A DNA stretch of 6,282 nt from Gemmatimonadota bacterium. GTDB lineage: Bacteria > Gemmatimonadota > Gemmatimonadetes > JACCXV01. Shown piece after piece: positions 1 to 6,282 of this stretch (the stretch's first letter is position 1; every line of letters begins with the position of its first letter). Location: the NCBI GenBank assembly GCA_013696835.1, contig JACCXV010000185.1, positions 1-6,282 of the forward strand, given 5' to 3'. A program made the translations under genes and the position numbers. The notes beneath the pieces are model-generated. The model saw only the letters and a program-made list of their open reading frames with translations, searched no databases and was not told where the DNA came from.

Positions 1-1934
1 CGCCGGCCGGGTTGCAGCGCTTCCCCGACCTCGGCGTTGAGCTCGTCGACGGACGCGCCCTCGATGTGCATGCGATGCCAGATCTCGGCGTTGAGCAGCA
101 GCCAGAGACGGTTGCCGTGGTCGTTCCGGCCGGACAGGTGGGCCTCCAGGAGGCGCACGATCGGCTCCCGCCGGAGGTACCCCGCCTCGACCAGGTGGGC
201 CTCGGGCAGGTAGCGCGCGAAGAGGGCGCGGAACTGGGGCGCCATGAGGTACGGCAGGGCCGAGGAGAATCCCTGCTTGGGGCGCTCGAGGATCTCCGCC
301 GGCAGGTAGCGCCGCGCCAGCTTCGCCTGCAGGTAGCGGCGCGTGCGCCCGCGCACCTTGAGGCGCGCCGGCAGCGTGGCCACCAGCTCCGCCAGCCGGT
401 GGTCCAGGAACGGCGAGCGCGCCTCCAGGCCGTGCGCCATCGTCATGCGGTCGAGGATCGTCACCGAGTGGTTGGGGAGACGGACCATGCTGTCGGCGAG
501 CAGCATCCGGTCCACGCTCTCGAGGACCCGCTCGTCGTCGTGCCAGAAGATGACGGACGCCTCGGCGTCGAACCCCGCGACCCGGCTGCGGAAGGCGTCC
601 GTGTAGAGGTCCGCGCGGCGCTCGGGCGTGAAGTAGAAGTACGAGAGGCTGCGCGCGTAGCGCCTGCCGCCGCTCACCGTCGCGAGCTCGTCCAGCCAGC
701 GCATGCGGTGCGAGAGGCTCTTGTACCAGAAGCCGTCGGGCGCGCGGTCGAGGATGCGCCGCACGACCCCGCGGCGCAGCGCCTGCGGGAGCGCGGCGTA
801 GTAGCGCACGTACTGCGTGCCGTAGTACCGGTCGTAGCCGCCGAACAGCTCATCGCCGCCGTCGCCGCCCAGCGCAACCTTGACGTCGCGCCGGGCCAGC
901 TCCGCCACGCGGTACACGCATGCCGAGAGCGGGTCCGAGGGCTCGTCGAGGTGGTGCACGAGCGTCGGCAGCAGGCCCGCCAGGTCCCCGCCGATGGATG
1001 CCTCGCGGTGCTCCGTGCCGTAGCGGCTGGCGACCGCGCGTGCGGCCGGCGCCTCGTCCCACGCTCCGTAGGGAACGCTCAGCGAGAAGGTGTGGAAGGG
1101 CTCCCCCGTCTCCTCGCGGATCAGCGCGGTCACGATCCCCGAGTCCATGCCGCCGCTCAGGAAGGCCCCCACCGGCACGTCGCTGACCAGGTGCAGACGC
1201 ACCGTCCGCCGCAACTCGGCGTCGAGCTCCGCCAGGGCGTCCGCCTCGGACAGGGGCCGCTTGGGCTCGTAGCGCAGGCCCCAGTACCGGCGGGTGGACA
1301 CCGCGCCTCGCTCCGCTTCGAGGACGTGGGCAGCCGCGAGCTTGTGCACGCCCGCGAACATCGAGCGCGGCTCGGAGATCACGCGCAGCGCCAGATACTC
1401 GTCCAGCGCGAGCGGGTCGACGGTGCGGAGCTGGGGGGCGACAGCCAGGATCGCCTTGATCTCGGAGGCGAACAGCAGCCGTTCTCCCTGCCTGGCCCAG
1501 TAGAGCGGCTTCTGCCCCAGGTGGTCGCGGGCGAGCAGCAGTCTCGCCCTCGCCACGTCCCAGATCGCGAAGGCGAACATGCCGCGCAGCTCGCGCACGA
1601 GGTCCGGGCCCAGCTCCTCGTAGAGGTGCACGAGCACCTCGGTGTCCGAGCGCGTGCGAAAGCGGTGCCCGCGGCGTTCGAGCCCCGCGCGGAGCTCGGC
1701 ATAGTTGTAGATCTCGCCGTTGAGCACGACCCAGGCGGTTTCGTCCTCGTTCGGGATCGGCTGCCGTCCGGTCTCCAGGTCGATGATGGCCAGGCGACGA
1801 AAGCCGAAGCCGTAGCCAGCGCCGACGTGCACCGTCGCGTCGTCGGGCCCGCGATGCGCGATCGCATCCGCCATGCGGCGCACGTCGCCCGCGGTCACCC
1901 CGTGCGGGTCGACGATGCCGGCGATCCCGCACAT
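1..1934 (-). CDS. asnB: Asparagine synthase (glutamine-hydrolysing) family amidotransferase, 3' end cut by window edge
   Basis: This family takes the amide nitrogen of glutamine and transfers it to an ATP-activated carboxylate; the classical product is asparagine. About 644 codons are visible with no stop, so the C-terminus lies just beyond the edge, close to the usual 600-650 residues. The N-terminal Ntn glutaminase domain (about 1-215) starts with MCGIAGIVD, so Cys2 would be the nucleophile after Met removal. It also carries RRLAIIDL (46-53), NGEIYNY (72-78) and SDTE (96-99). The synthetase domain has the PP-loop SGGMDS (260-265) and LGGDGGDELFGGY (355-367). The start fits: a GGGAGG Shine-Dalgarno sits 5 bases upstream, and the ATG overlaps the TGA of the methyltransferase gene by one base, implying translational coupling. 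The segment DEPSDPLSAC (330-339) differs from the DEPFADSSA form I recall for housekeeping AsnB. With the glycan-type neighbours, amidation of a sugar carboxylate or glycan is a plausible alternative to asparagine synthesis; that is inference. The family call is firm, the substrate is not. Confidence 0.95.
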   Translation of the reverse strand, partial: MCGIAGIVDPHGVTAGDVRRMADAIAHRGPDDATVHVGAGYGFGFRRLAIIDLETGRQPIPNEDETAWVVLNGEIYNYAELRAGLERRGHRFRTRSDTEVLVHLYEELGPDLVRELRGMFAFAIWDVARARLLLARDHLGQKPLYWARQGERLLFASEIKAILAVAPQLRTVDPLALDEYLALRVISEPRSMFAGVHKLAAAHVLEAERGAVSTRRYWGLRYEPKRPLSEADALAELDAELRRTVRLHLVSDVPVGAFLSGGMDSGIVTALIREETGEPFHTFSLSVPYGAWDEAPAARAVASRYGTEHREASIGGDLAGLLPTLVHHLDEPSDPLSACVYRVAELARRDVKVALGGDGGDELFGGYDRYYGTQYVRYYAALPQALRRGVVRRILDRAPDGFWYKSLSHRMRWLDELATVSGGRRYARSLSYFYFTPERRADLYTDAFRSRVAGFDAEASVIFWHDDERVLESVDRMLLADSMVRLPNHSVTILDRMTMAHGLEARSPFLDHRLAELVATLPARLKVRGRTRRYLQAKLARRYLPAEILERPKQGFSSALPYLMAPQFRALFARYLPEAHLVEAGYLRREPIVRLLEAHLSGRNDHGNRLWLLLNAEIWHRMHIEGASVDELNAEVGEALQPGR

Positions 1935-2776
1935 CAGCCCCTCCCGTGGCTGGTCGCCGCGGGCTTACGGGCCCGCGCGCACCACATGTAGCCCTCGGTG
2001 AAGGGGATCACCCTGTCGAGGAGCGAGAAGCCGCGCAGCAGGGGGTAGGCGGCCGCGTACGCCCGGAACTTCCATCCCACGGCCTGGAAGTCGCTCCCCG
2101 ATGCCGGCGACGTGTCCCCGTGGAAGTGGCCGTCGGCGTCCCCGCCGCCCGCCGCTTCCTGCGCGCGGGTAGCTCCCTTGTGATAGACGAGGTTCAGGCT
2201 GTTCTCGACGAGCTCCGTGAAAAGGCGCGAATAGCTCTCGAGGCGCTCGACCTCGAGTCCCGCGCCCCTCAGCAGGGCCTCGATCTCCGACCGCGAGTAC
2301 CCGTCGCGCGCATGGCCGAAACCGCCCGTGTCGGCCGTGAACCGGTAGAGCTTCTTCAGGCGATACCCGGGGCGGCCGGACGGGCCGTCCGGGCAGGTCA
2401 GCAGGAAGGACCCTCCCGCGCGCAGCACGCGGACCATCTCGCGCACGAAGCCGTGGTCGTCCTCGAGATGCTCCAGGAAGTTGATGCCGACGACCACGTC
2501 GAACGAGGCGTCGGGGAAGGGCAGAGGCCCCGGCTCGATCAGCAGCACGTCATCCTTCAGGAGCTCGCGTGCCGAGCGCACCTGCTTGGGGTCGAAGTCG
2601 CTGCTCACCCACTCGCCGCCGCGCTGGCGGAGGAGCCAGCTGGAGGTTCCCGTGGCACAGCCGATCTCGAGGCAGCGGCGGCCTGTGACGGGCGGCAGCA
2701 TGCGCAGCACGGCTTCGAGCGTCTCCTTCTTCTTGATCGAGCGGCGGTACAGCCGGATCTGCCACGGCTCCGTCAT
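1934..2776 (-). CDS. Class I SAM-dependent methyltransferase
   Basis: A predicted soluble cytoplasmic enzyme of 280 residues with a Rossmann-type methyltransferase fold (Methyltransf_11/25 type). Motif I, the SAM-binding loop, is LEIGCATGTSS (36-45 region). Asp60 in SDFDPKQV fits the acidic residue that contacts the SAM ribose. The post-I segment PLPFPDASFDVVVGINFLEHLEDD and then VLRAGGSFLLTCPDG match the usual strand 4 and strand 5 pattern. The C-terminal part, with AYAAAYPLLRGFSLLDRVIPF then TEGYMWCARARK, resembles methyltransferases I associate with O-antigen or capsule loci. The ATG overlaps the epimerase stop as ATGA, and GAGGAGG lies about 10 bases upstream inside the epimerase gene. 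The stop overlaps the amidotransferase start. A Gly/Asp/His/Ser-rich stretch at 210-229 looks like a flexible insertion. An O-, N- or C-methyltransferase acting on a sugar or lipid-linked glycan is likely from context; the acceptor cannot be read from sequence. Confidence 0.92.
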   Translation of the reverse strand: MTEPWQIRLYRRSIKKKETLEAVLRMLPPVTGRRCLEIGCATGTSSWLLRQRGGEWVSSDFDPKQVRSARELLKDDVLLIEPGPLPFPDASFDVVVGINFLEHLEDDHGFVREMVRVLRAGGSFLLTCPDGPSGRPGYRLKKLYRFTADTGGFGHARDGYSRSEIEALLRGAGLEVERLESYSRLFTELVENSLNLVYHKGATRAQEAAGGGDADGHFHGDTSPASGSDFQAVGWKFRAYAAAYPLLRGFSLLDRVIPFTEGYMWCARARKPAATSHGRG

Positions 2777-3771
2777 GTCAGGACACCCTCCTCGCGATAC
2801 GCGTCGATGGTGCGCCTCACGCCCTCGTCCACGTCCACGCGCGGCTCCCAGCCGAGGAGCCTGCGCGCCTTGCCGATGTCGAACGCATAGTCGTGCGCGT
2901 AGAAATCCACGCGCCGCGGGTAGATCGGAGGCTGCACCCGCAGCGGCCGGCAGACCGCCTCCACCAGGGCCGAGGCCCAGCGAACGGGGCGGTAGGGGAG
3001 GCGCCGTGTCGGGGCCGAAACCCCGAGTGCGAGGGCGATGCGCTCCACGATCTCGCGCAGCGGCAGCGCCCGCGGACCCGCAAGCAGGAAGGCCTCCCCA
3101 GGCGCGACAGGCGACTCCTGCGCCGCCAGCATCCCGTCCAGCAGGTCGTCGATGTACACCATGTGCCGCCGCCCCCGGCCGTCTCCCAGGTAGACGAAGC
3201 TCCCCTTCTGCACCATCCGAAAGAGCTTCTGAAGCCGCCTGTCGCCGGGTCCGTAGACGTCCGCCGGGCGCACCGCGGTGGCCGCGTAGCCCGTCGTCCG
3301 CGCCTCCTCCAGGACCCAGCGCTCCGCCGCCGCCTTGGTGTTGGTGTAGATGTCACGCGGCCGGTAGGGGGCGGTCTCGTCCACCACGCGGCCGCGGATG
3401 TCGCCAGTCACTCCCATGGTGCTGCAGTAGACGAAGCGGGCGACGCCAGCTTCGCGACTCGCCCGCAGCAGGTCCTGCGTGGCCGCCAGGTTCGTGTCCC
3501 AGAACACGCGGTCCGGCACGTCGGCCTCGCGCATGGTGGCCGCGACGTGGTGCACGGCGTCCACGCCCCGCAGGGCACGGGCGTGCAGCGCGCGCTCCGC
3601 CACGCTCCCACGCACGACCTCCACGCCACGGGACTCGAGCTCCGTCGCGTTCGCGGCCTCGGCAGGGGTCGCGACGAGCGAGAGCAGCCGCACCTCGTCG
3701 CCACGCTGCAGCAGCCTGCGGGCGAGGGCCGAGCCGATGAAGCCTGTCCCACCGGTGACGAGGACACGCAT
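2773..3771 (-). CDS. NAD(P)-dependent extended-SDR epimerase/dehydratase
   Basis: A 332-residue extended short-chain dehydrogenase/reductase, cytoplasmic, of the family that epimerises, dehydrates or oxidises nucleotide sugars using a tightly bound NAD(P). The N-terminal cofactor motif is TGGTGFIG (6-13). The active site shows VYCST (114-118) and a YTNTK pair (Tyr142, Lys146), the YxxxK catalytic signature. AVRPADVYGPGD follows at about residues 163-174, and the C-terminus has the typical ARRLLGWEPRVDVDEGVRRTI ending written here in two parts, ARRLLGWEPR and VDVDEGVRRTI. Length matches the family. The ATG has a GGAG 8 bases upstream. The gene begins 39 bases after the glycosyltransferase stop and its own stop overlaps the methyltransferase start, so it belongs to the same transcription unit. 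Some 3-beta-hydroxysteroid dehydrogenase-like SDRs share this architecture, so a non-sugar substrate is possible; the surrounding genes favour a nucleotide sugar. The exact reaction is not determined. Confidence 0.93.
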   Translation of the reverse strand: MRVLVTGGTGFIGSALARRLLQRGDEVRLLSLVATPAEAANATELESRGVEVVRGSVAERALHARALRGVDAVHHVAATMREADVPDRVFWDTNLAATQDLLRASREAGVARFVYCSTMGVTGDIRGRVVDETAPYRPRDIYTNTKAAAERWVLEEARTTGYAATAVRPADVYGPGDRRLQKLFRMVQKGSFVYLGDGRGRRHMVYIDDLLDGMLAAQESPVAPGEAFLLAGPRALPLREIVERIALALGVSAPTRRLPYRPVRWASALVEAVCRPLRVQPPIYPRRVDFYAHDYAFDIGKARRLLGWEPRVDVDEGVRRTIDAYREEGVLT

Positions 3772-3810
3772 GAACCGTGCTCCACGGCGTGGGTCGCGAT
3801 ATGGGTCCCT

Positions 3811-5343
3811 CTACGACCTGGGGCCCGTTCCGGGTGCGGGCGACAGCCGCCCCGGCAACGCGACTCGCGGGACGTAGCGGTAGACCTGCACCGTCCGGTC
3901 CTTGCGGCCGAGACGCGCGCCGAACTCGCGCTCGAGCTCCGCACGGCCGATCAGCCACTCGCCGCTGCGCTGCGCCTCGGTCCCGCTGCGGCCCTCCAGC
4001 GCGGAGGTGATGAGCCGCCGCCGCACGAGGATCCACGCCTCCCTGCCTTCCCGCTCCAGCCGGCCGAAGTCGACCTCCGGCCGGTCGCGGAAGGCGATCT
4101 TGTCGGACGGAATCCGGGGAAGCCCCGCGTAGAAGGCCGGCAGCCGGTCGTTGTACCCCAGGATCCGCGCCCCGGGGGCCCCCTCGCGGCGCGCGAATGC
4201 GACGGCGTCCTTCCACGGCTCCCGGTTCCCGTGGCCTTCGACGAAGTAGAGCACGTCCTCCTGCAGGCTGGGCAGGATCAGCAGCAGGACCGCGCCCGCC
4301 CAGAGAGCCCGCCTGCGATCTCCGAGCACGCGCCAGAGCCGCGTCAGGCTGATGCCGGCGAGCGCCAGGTAGGCCGGCATCGTCGAGAACAGGTACCGCG
4401 TGTTCACGTCCTGCACGGAGTGTACCAGCAGGAGGAACAGGGTGGGCAAGCCGGCCGCCAACCCGAGGAACAGTGCCTCGTCCCGCGAGTTCCTCCATGC
4501 CAGCACGAGGCCCAGCGCGGCCAGCGCCAGCACGCTGGGGGTCAGGTAGTACGCGAGCTTCTCGAAGAGATCGCCCGGCGAGTCGCCCCACGAGGAGCTT
4601 CCTGTCCCGAGGTCGGGCAGGATGGCGAAGACCACGTATCCCGCCGAGAGGATCAGCAGTGCCAGGACGAGGGCCAGGACACGCCCGCTCGCTGCGCCGC
4701 TCGGGGCCGAACGAAGCAGGATGGCCCGCAGAAGGATGAACCCCGCCGCGATGGCGACGAAGATGCCGCCCGTGAAGTGGGTGAGGAACGTGAGCAGGGC
4801 CAGGAGGAAGGAGATCGCCAGCAGTCGCCGGCGTCCCTCCACTACCCCGACGTAGAAGGCGTACAGCGCGCCGGTCTCGAGCAGCATCAGGAGCGTGTAG
4901 TAGCGGGCGACCTGGGACCAGTAGAGGTGCCAGGGCGAGAGCGCCAGGAGCAGCAGGGAGCCCCACATGCCCGGGCGGCGAGCGAAGCGGTGGAACCACG
5001 GCACGAGCAGCGGCACGGAGACGGCACCCACGACCGCGGGGACGATTCTCGAGGTGAACTCCGAGACGCCGAACAGCTCGAAGACCGCGCGCTCGACGGT
5101 GTAGAACAGGGGATAGCCGCCCAGCCGCTCCCTCAGGTGGTAGGCGTCGATGACGGTGTAGACCTCGTCCAGCCAGAAGCTCCACTCCCCGAGACGGTAG
5201 ATGCGGATCGCGAGCGCCAGCGCGAAGAGGGCCGCGGAGACGGCGATGCCGGTTGGTCCCAGTCGCGCACGCCCGACGCCGGGGCGGCGGGGGCGGGCGA
5301 GGCCTGGCTCCGCATGCACCGTCGTGAGAGCGGGTGCCGTCAT
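3811..5343 (-). CDS. Glycosyltransferase family 39 (GT-C, ArnT/PMT-like) integral membrane protein
   Basis: A polytopic inner-membrane enzyme of about 510 residues, expected to transfer a sugar from a polyprenyl-phosphate donor to an acceptor on the outer face of the membrane. The first membrane span is near 31-47, followed by RIYRLGEWSFWLDE; Asp59-Glu60 in the first outer loop correspond to the acidic catalytic site of GT-C enzymes. SPWHLYWSQVARYYTLLML is the hallmark second-loop motif of the GT39/PMT_2 group. About nine to eleven hydrophobic spans follow, then a soluble C-terminal region of roughly 110 residues that includes EPWKDAVAFARREG, typical of the family's extracytoplasmic tail. The stop is TAG. 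The chosen ATG gives MTAPALTTVHAEPG; the frame stays open for 94 codons upstream, but that stretch is Pro/Arg/Ser-rich, has no domain-like pattern and overlaps the divergent promoter region. No convincing Shine-Dalgarno precedes this ATG, so the start is uncertain by a few codons. It is the first gene of the presumed operon. Donor and acceptor are unknown. Confidence 0.88.
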   Translation of the reverse strand: MTAPALTTVHAEPGLARPRRPGVGRARLGPTGIAVSAALFALALAIRIYRLGEWSFWLDEVYTVIDAYHLRERLGGYPLFYTVERAVFELFGVSEFTSRIVPAVVGAVSVPLLVPWFHRFARRPGMWGSLLLLALSPWHLYWSQVARYYTLLMLLETGALYAFYVGVVEGRRRLLAISFLLALLTFLTHFTGGIFVAIAAGFILLRAILLRSAPSGAASGRVLALVLALLILSAGYVVFAILPDLGTGSSSWGDSPGDLFEKLAYYLTPSVLALAALGLVLAWRNSRDEALFLGLAAGLPTLFLLLVHSVQDVNTRYLFSTMPAYLALAGISLTRLWRVLGDRRRALWAGAVLLLILPSLQEDVLYFVEGHGNREPWKDAVAFARREGAPGARILGYNDRLPAFYAGLPRIPSDKIAFRDRPEVDFGRLEREGREAWILVRRRLITSALEGRSGTEAQRSGEWLIGRAELEREFGARLGRKDRTVQVYRYVPRVALPGRLSPAPGTGPRS

Positions 5344-5493
5344 GTCGTCTGGAGAGGGCGGGACGGACTGCAGCGCGCCGTGAGCGGGGGCGGAGCAGCG
5401 AGGCGTGGGTGCATTGGGCTGGCGCCGGTGTCGGAAGCGGGCATCGGCTGGATGGCGTGGGCTGGGGTCGAGTCGATCCAGGCCACAGGATAG

Positions 5494-5507
5494 CGCCACC
5501 CGTGGCG
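5494..5507. repeat. Compact inverted repeat, possible operator
   Basis: Arms CGCCAC and GTGGCG form a perfect 6-base inverted repeat around a CC centre. The two-base spacer is too tight for a good RNA hairpin, so a dimeric protein-binding site is the more sensible reading. It lies between the two divergent genes, about 60 bases left of the candidate rightward -35 box. No regulator gene is in the window, and a short GC-rich palindrome can arise by chance. Confidence 0.3.
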
Positions 5508-5567
5508 AAATGCGCCTGCTCTCCCCGTCCGACAGGTCCCATGCGCTCTGGCCGCGCCCGCCACCGC

Positions 5568-5597
5568 TTGCCGCTTCGCCGCGAGCCGGGATATTCT
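5568..5597 (+). promoter_or_regulatory. Candidate sigma-70-type promoter for the GlpD-like gene
   Basis: TTGCCG (5568-5573) and TATTCT (5592-5597) are separated by 18 bases and resemble -35 and -10 boxes. Each matches the TTGACA/TATAAT consensus at four of six positions. The -10 sits in the only A/T-rich patch of the intergenic region. Transcription would begin near 5604, leaving a leader of about 45 bases before the GTG start. This was found by eye and the sigma factor preferences of the organism are unknown. Confidence 0.35.
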
Positions 5598-5639
5598 CGT
5601 CGCGCCGTTTCCTGTTCGTCGCCACCCACCCTTGCTCCC

Positions 5640-5644
5640 GGAGG
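5640..5644 (+). promoter_or_regulatory. Shine-Dalgarno that decides the GTG start of the GlpD-like gene
   Basis: GGAGG lies 4 bases upstream of the GTG at 5649, slightly close but strong. It supports this GTG over later in-frame GTG or ATG codons, which fall inside or after the FAD-binding motif. Confidence 0.6.
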
Positions 5645-5648
5645 ACGC

Positions 5649-6282
5649 GTGCGCAGAAACCCCGGGGCGCTGGCCGGACGCGAGTTCGACCTCGTCGTCG
5701 TGGGCGGCGGCATCTTCGGCGTGTGCGCCGCCTGGGATGCCACGCTGCGCGGGCTCTCCGTGGCCCTCCTCGAGAAGACGGACTTCGCGCACGCGACGTC
5801 CGCCAACTCGTACAAGATGATCCATGGCGGGATCCGCTATCTCCAGCACGGGGATGTGGTCCGGCTGCGGGAGTCGAGCGGCGAGCGCCGGGCGCTGCTG
5901 CGCATCGCGCCGCACCTCGTGCACCCGCTTCCCATCGTGATCCCCACGTACGGGCACGCCTTTCAGGGCAAGGAGCTCCTGGCCGCGGGCATGCTGGCGT
6001 ACGACCTGCTCACCCTGGACCGAAATCGCGGGATCGGCGCGGCGAACCGGCGCATCCCGCGTACGCGCCTGCTGCCCCGCGAGGAGGTGCTGCGTCTCTT
6101 CCCCGGGCTCGAGCCCCGGGGACTCACGGGCGGCGCGGTGTTCCACGACGGCCAGATGTACAATCCGCCGCGCCTGGGACTGGCCTTCGTGCGCTCGGCG
6201 GTGGAGGGCGGCGCCGTGGCCGCGAACTACGTGGAGGCCGCCGCCTTCCTCGGCGGCGACTCGCGGGTGACCGGCGTACGCG
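5649..6282 (+). CDS. GlpD-like FAD-dependent glycerol-3-phosphate dehydrogenase/oxidase family protein, N-terminal part, cut by window edge
   Basis: The canonical enzyme oxidises sn-glycerol 3-phosphate to dihydroxyacetone phosphate with bound FAD and passes electrons to quinone at the membrane. About 211 codons are visible with no stop; full-length members have 500-550. The frame starts at a GTG and reads REFDLVVVGGGIFGVCAAWDA, shown here as REFDLVVV then GGGIFG (19-24), the dinucleotide-binding loop. Glu42 in LLEKTDF ends the second strand and would bind the ribose of FAD. TSANSYKMIHGGIRYLQHGD (50-69 region) corresponds to the GlpD signature TSSxSSKLIHGGLRYLE, with Arg63-Tyr64 at the substrate-binding positions. 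APHLVHPLPIVIPTYG also fits the family. However, the segment usually reading D-x-x-V-D-D-A-R-L is here HDGQMYNPPRL, with the paired Asp lost. The visible half is therefore a clear COG0578 homologue, but glycerol 3-phosphate as substrate is not assured. It is divergent from the glycan operon and may be unrelated to it. Confidence 0.85.
   Translation, partial: MRRNPGALAGREFDLVVVGGGIFGVCAAWDATLRGLSVALLEKTDFAHATSANSYKMIHGGIRYLQHGDVVRLRESSGERRALLRIAPHLVHPLPIVIPTYGHAFQGKELLAAGMLAYDLLTLDRNRGIGAANRRIPRTRLLPREEVLRLFPGLEPRGLTGGAVFHDGQMYNPPRLGLAFVRSAVEGGAVAANYVEAAAFLGGDSRVTGVR

Larger units (their letters stand above)
5344..5648. other. Divergent intergenic region between the glycan operon and the GlpD-like gene
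   Basis: This gap of about 305 bases separates two divergently transcribed units and must hold their promoters. It contains a compact 14-base inverted repeat, a possible promoter for the rightward gene and a Shine-Dalgarno at its right end. No convincing promoter for the leftward operon could be picked out by eye. The leftward reading frame of the glycosyltransferase stays open through most of it, which in DNA of this GC content is expected by chance. I see no tRNA, hairpin-plus-U terminator or riboswitch-like structure. Confidence 0.6.

Noticed and set aside
12..1991. A 659-codon open frame on the plus strand opposite the amidotransferase gene.
   Set aside because: It runs antisense in codon register with a clear AsnB-family gene, has no domain-like motifs and is dominated by Arg, Val, Ala and Gln. 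Long antisense open frames are expected where codons are G/C-biased.
3772..3810. The 39-base gap between the glycosyltransferase and epimerase genes as a site for an internal promoter or terminator.
   Set aside because: It shows no hairpin with a T-run and no convincing -10/-35 pair. A short gap of this kind is normal within an operon.
2893..5493. An 866-codon open frame on the plus strand opposite the epimerase and glycosyltransferase genes.
   Set aside because: It is a shadow of two recognisable minus-strand genes, spans both and the gap between them, and its Gln/Glu/Arg-rich composition is what reverse-complemented membrane-protein codons give.
5344..5625. A 94-codon N-terminal extension of the glycosyltransferase from an upstream in-frame start.
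   Set aside because: The extension is Pro/Arg/Ser-rich with no signal peptide or domain pattern, and it would cover the divergent promoter region. The ATG at 5343 places the first membrane span about 30 residues in, as usual for the family.
3353..5815. An 820-codon minus-strand open frame overlapping the glycosyltransferase, the intergenic region and the start of the GlpD-like gene.
   Set aside because: The product is Arg/Pro/Ala-rich and shows no family motif, while another frame over the same DNA gives a textbook GT39 membrane protein.
6101..6121. A near-perfect palindrome around GGGCTCGAGCCC (6105-6116) that looks like a hairpin or binding site.
   Set aside because: It lies inside the GlpD-like coding region and encodes FPGLEPRG with ordinary GC-rich codons, a sequence pattern plausible for this family. 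There is no T-run for a terminator.

Overview
The window is GC-rich bacterial DNA with strong G/C bias at third codon positions, dense packing and short overlaps between genes. No rRNA, tRNA, CRISPR array, insertion sequence or long repeat is visible. The lineage cannot be fixed from this sequence; a high-GC environmental bacterium is as far as the evidence goes.

Layout: four genes lie on the minus strand and are read from about 5.34 kb down to the left edge. In order of transcription they are a multi-membrane-span glycosyltransferase of the GT39 (ArnT/PMT-like) type, an NAD(P)-dependent extended-SDR sugar epimerase/dehydratase, a class I SAM-dependent methyltransferase, and a glutamine-dependent asparagine-synthase-family amidotransferase cut by the window edge. 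The last three are tightly coupled: the epimerase and methyltransferase share an ATGA overlap, and the methyltransferase and amidotransferase share a TGATG overlap. The glycosyltransferase ends only 39 bases before the epimerase starts. This looks like one operon.

A roughly 305-base intergenic region separates this operon from a divergent plus-strand gene. That gene is the start of a GlpD-like (COG0578-type) FAD-dependent glycerol-3-phosphate dehydrogenase/oxidase homologue, truncated by the right edge. The intergenic region holds a candidate promoter for the GlpD-like gene and a compact 14-base inverted repeat.

Taken together, the minus-strand genes resemble part of a surface-polysaccharide or glycoconjugate locus (O-antigen, capsule or exopolysaccharide type). 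The epimerase would modify a nucleotide sugar, the methyltransferase and amidotransferase would decorate the sugar or glycan, and the membrane glycosyltransferase would transfer a lipid-linked sugar outside the cytoplasmic membrane. This role is inferred from family and context; no substrate can be read from the sequence. I see no clearly new system. The observations most worth a follow-up are the non-canonical GlpD-like motif, the divergent amidotransferase subfamily in a glycan setting, and the coupled modification cassette.
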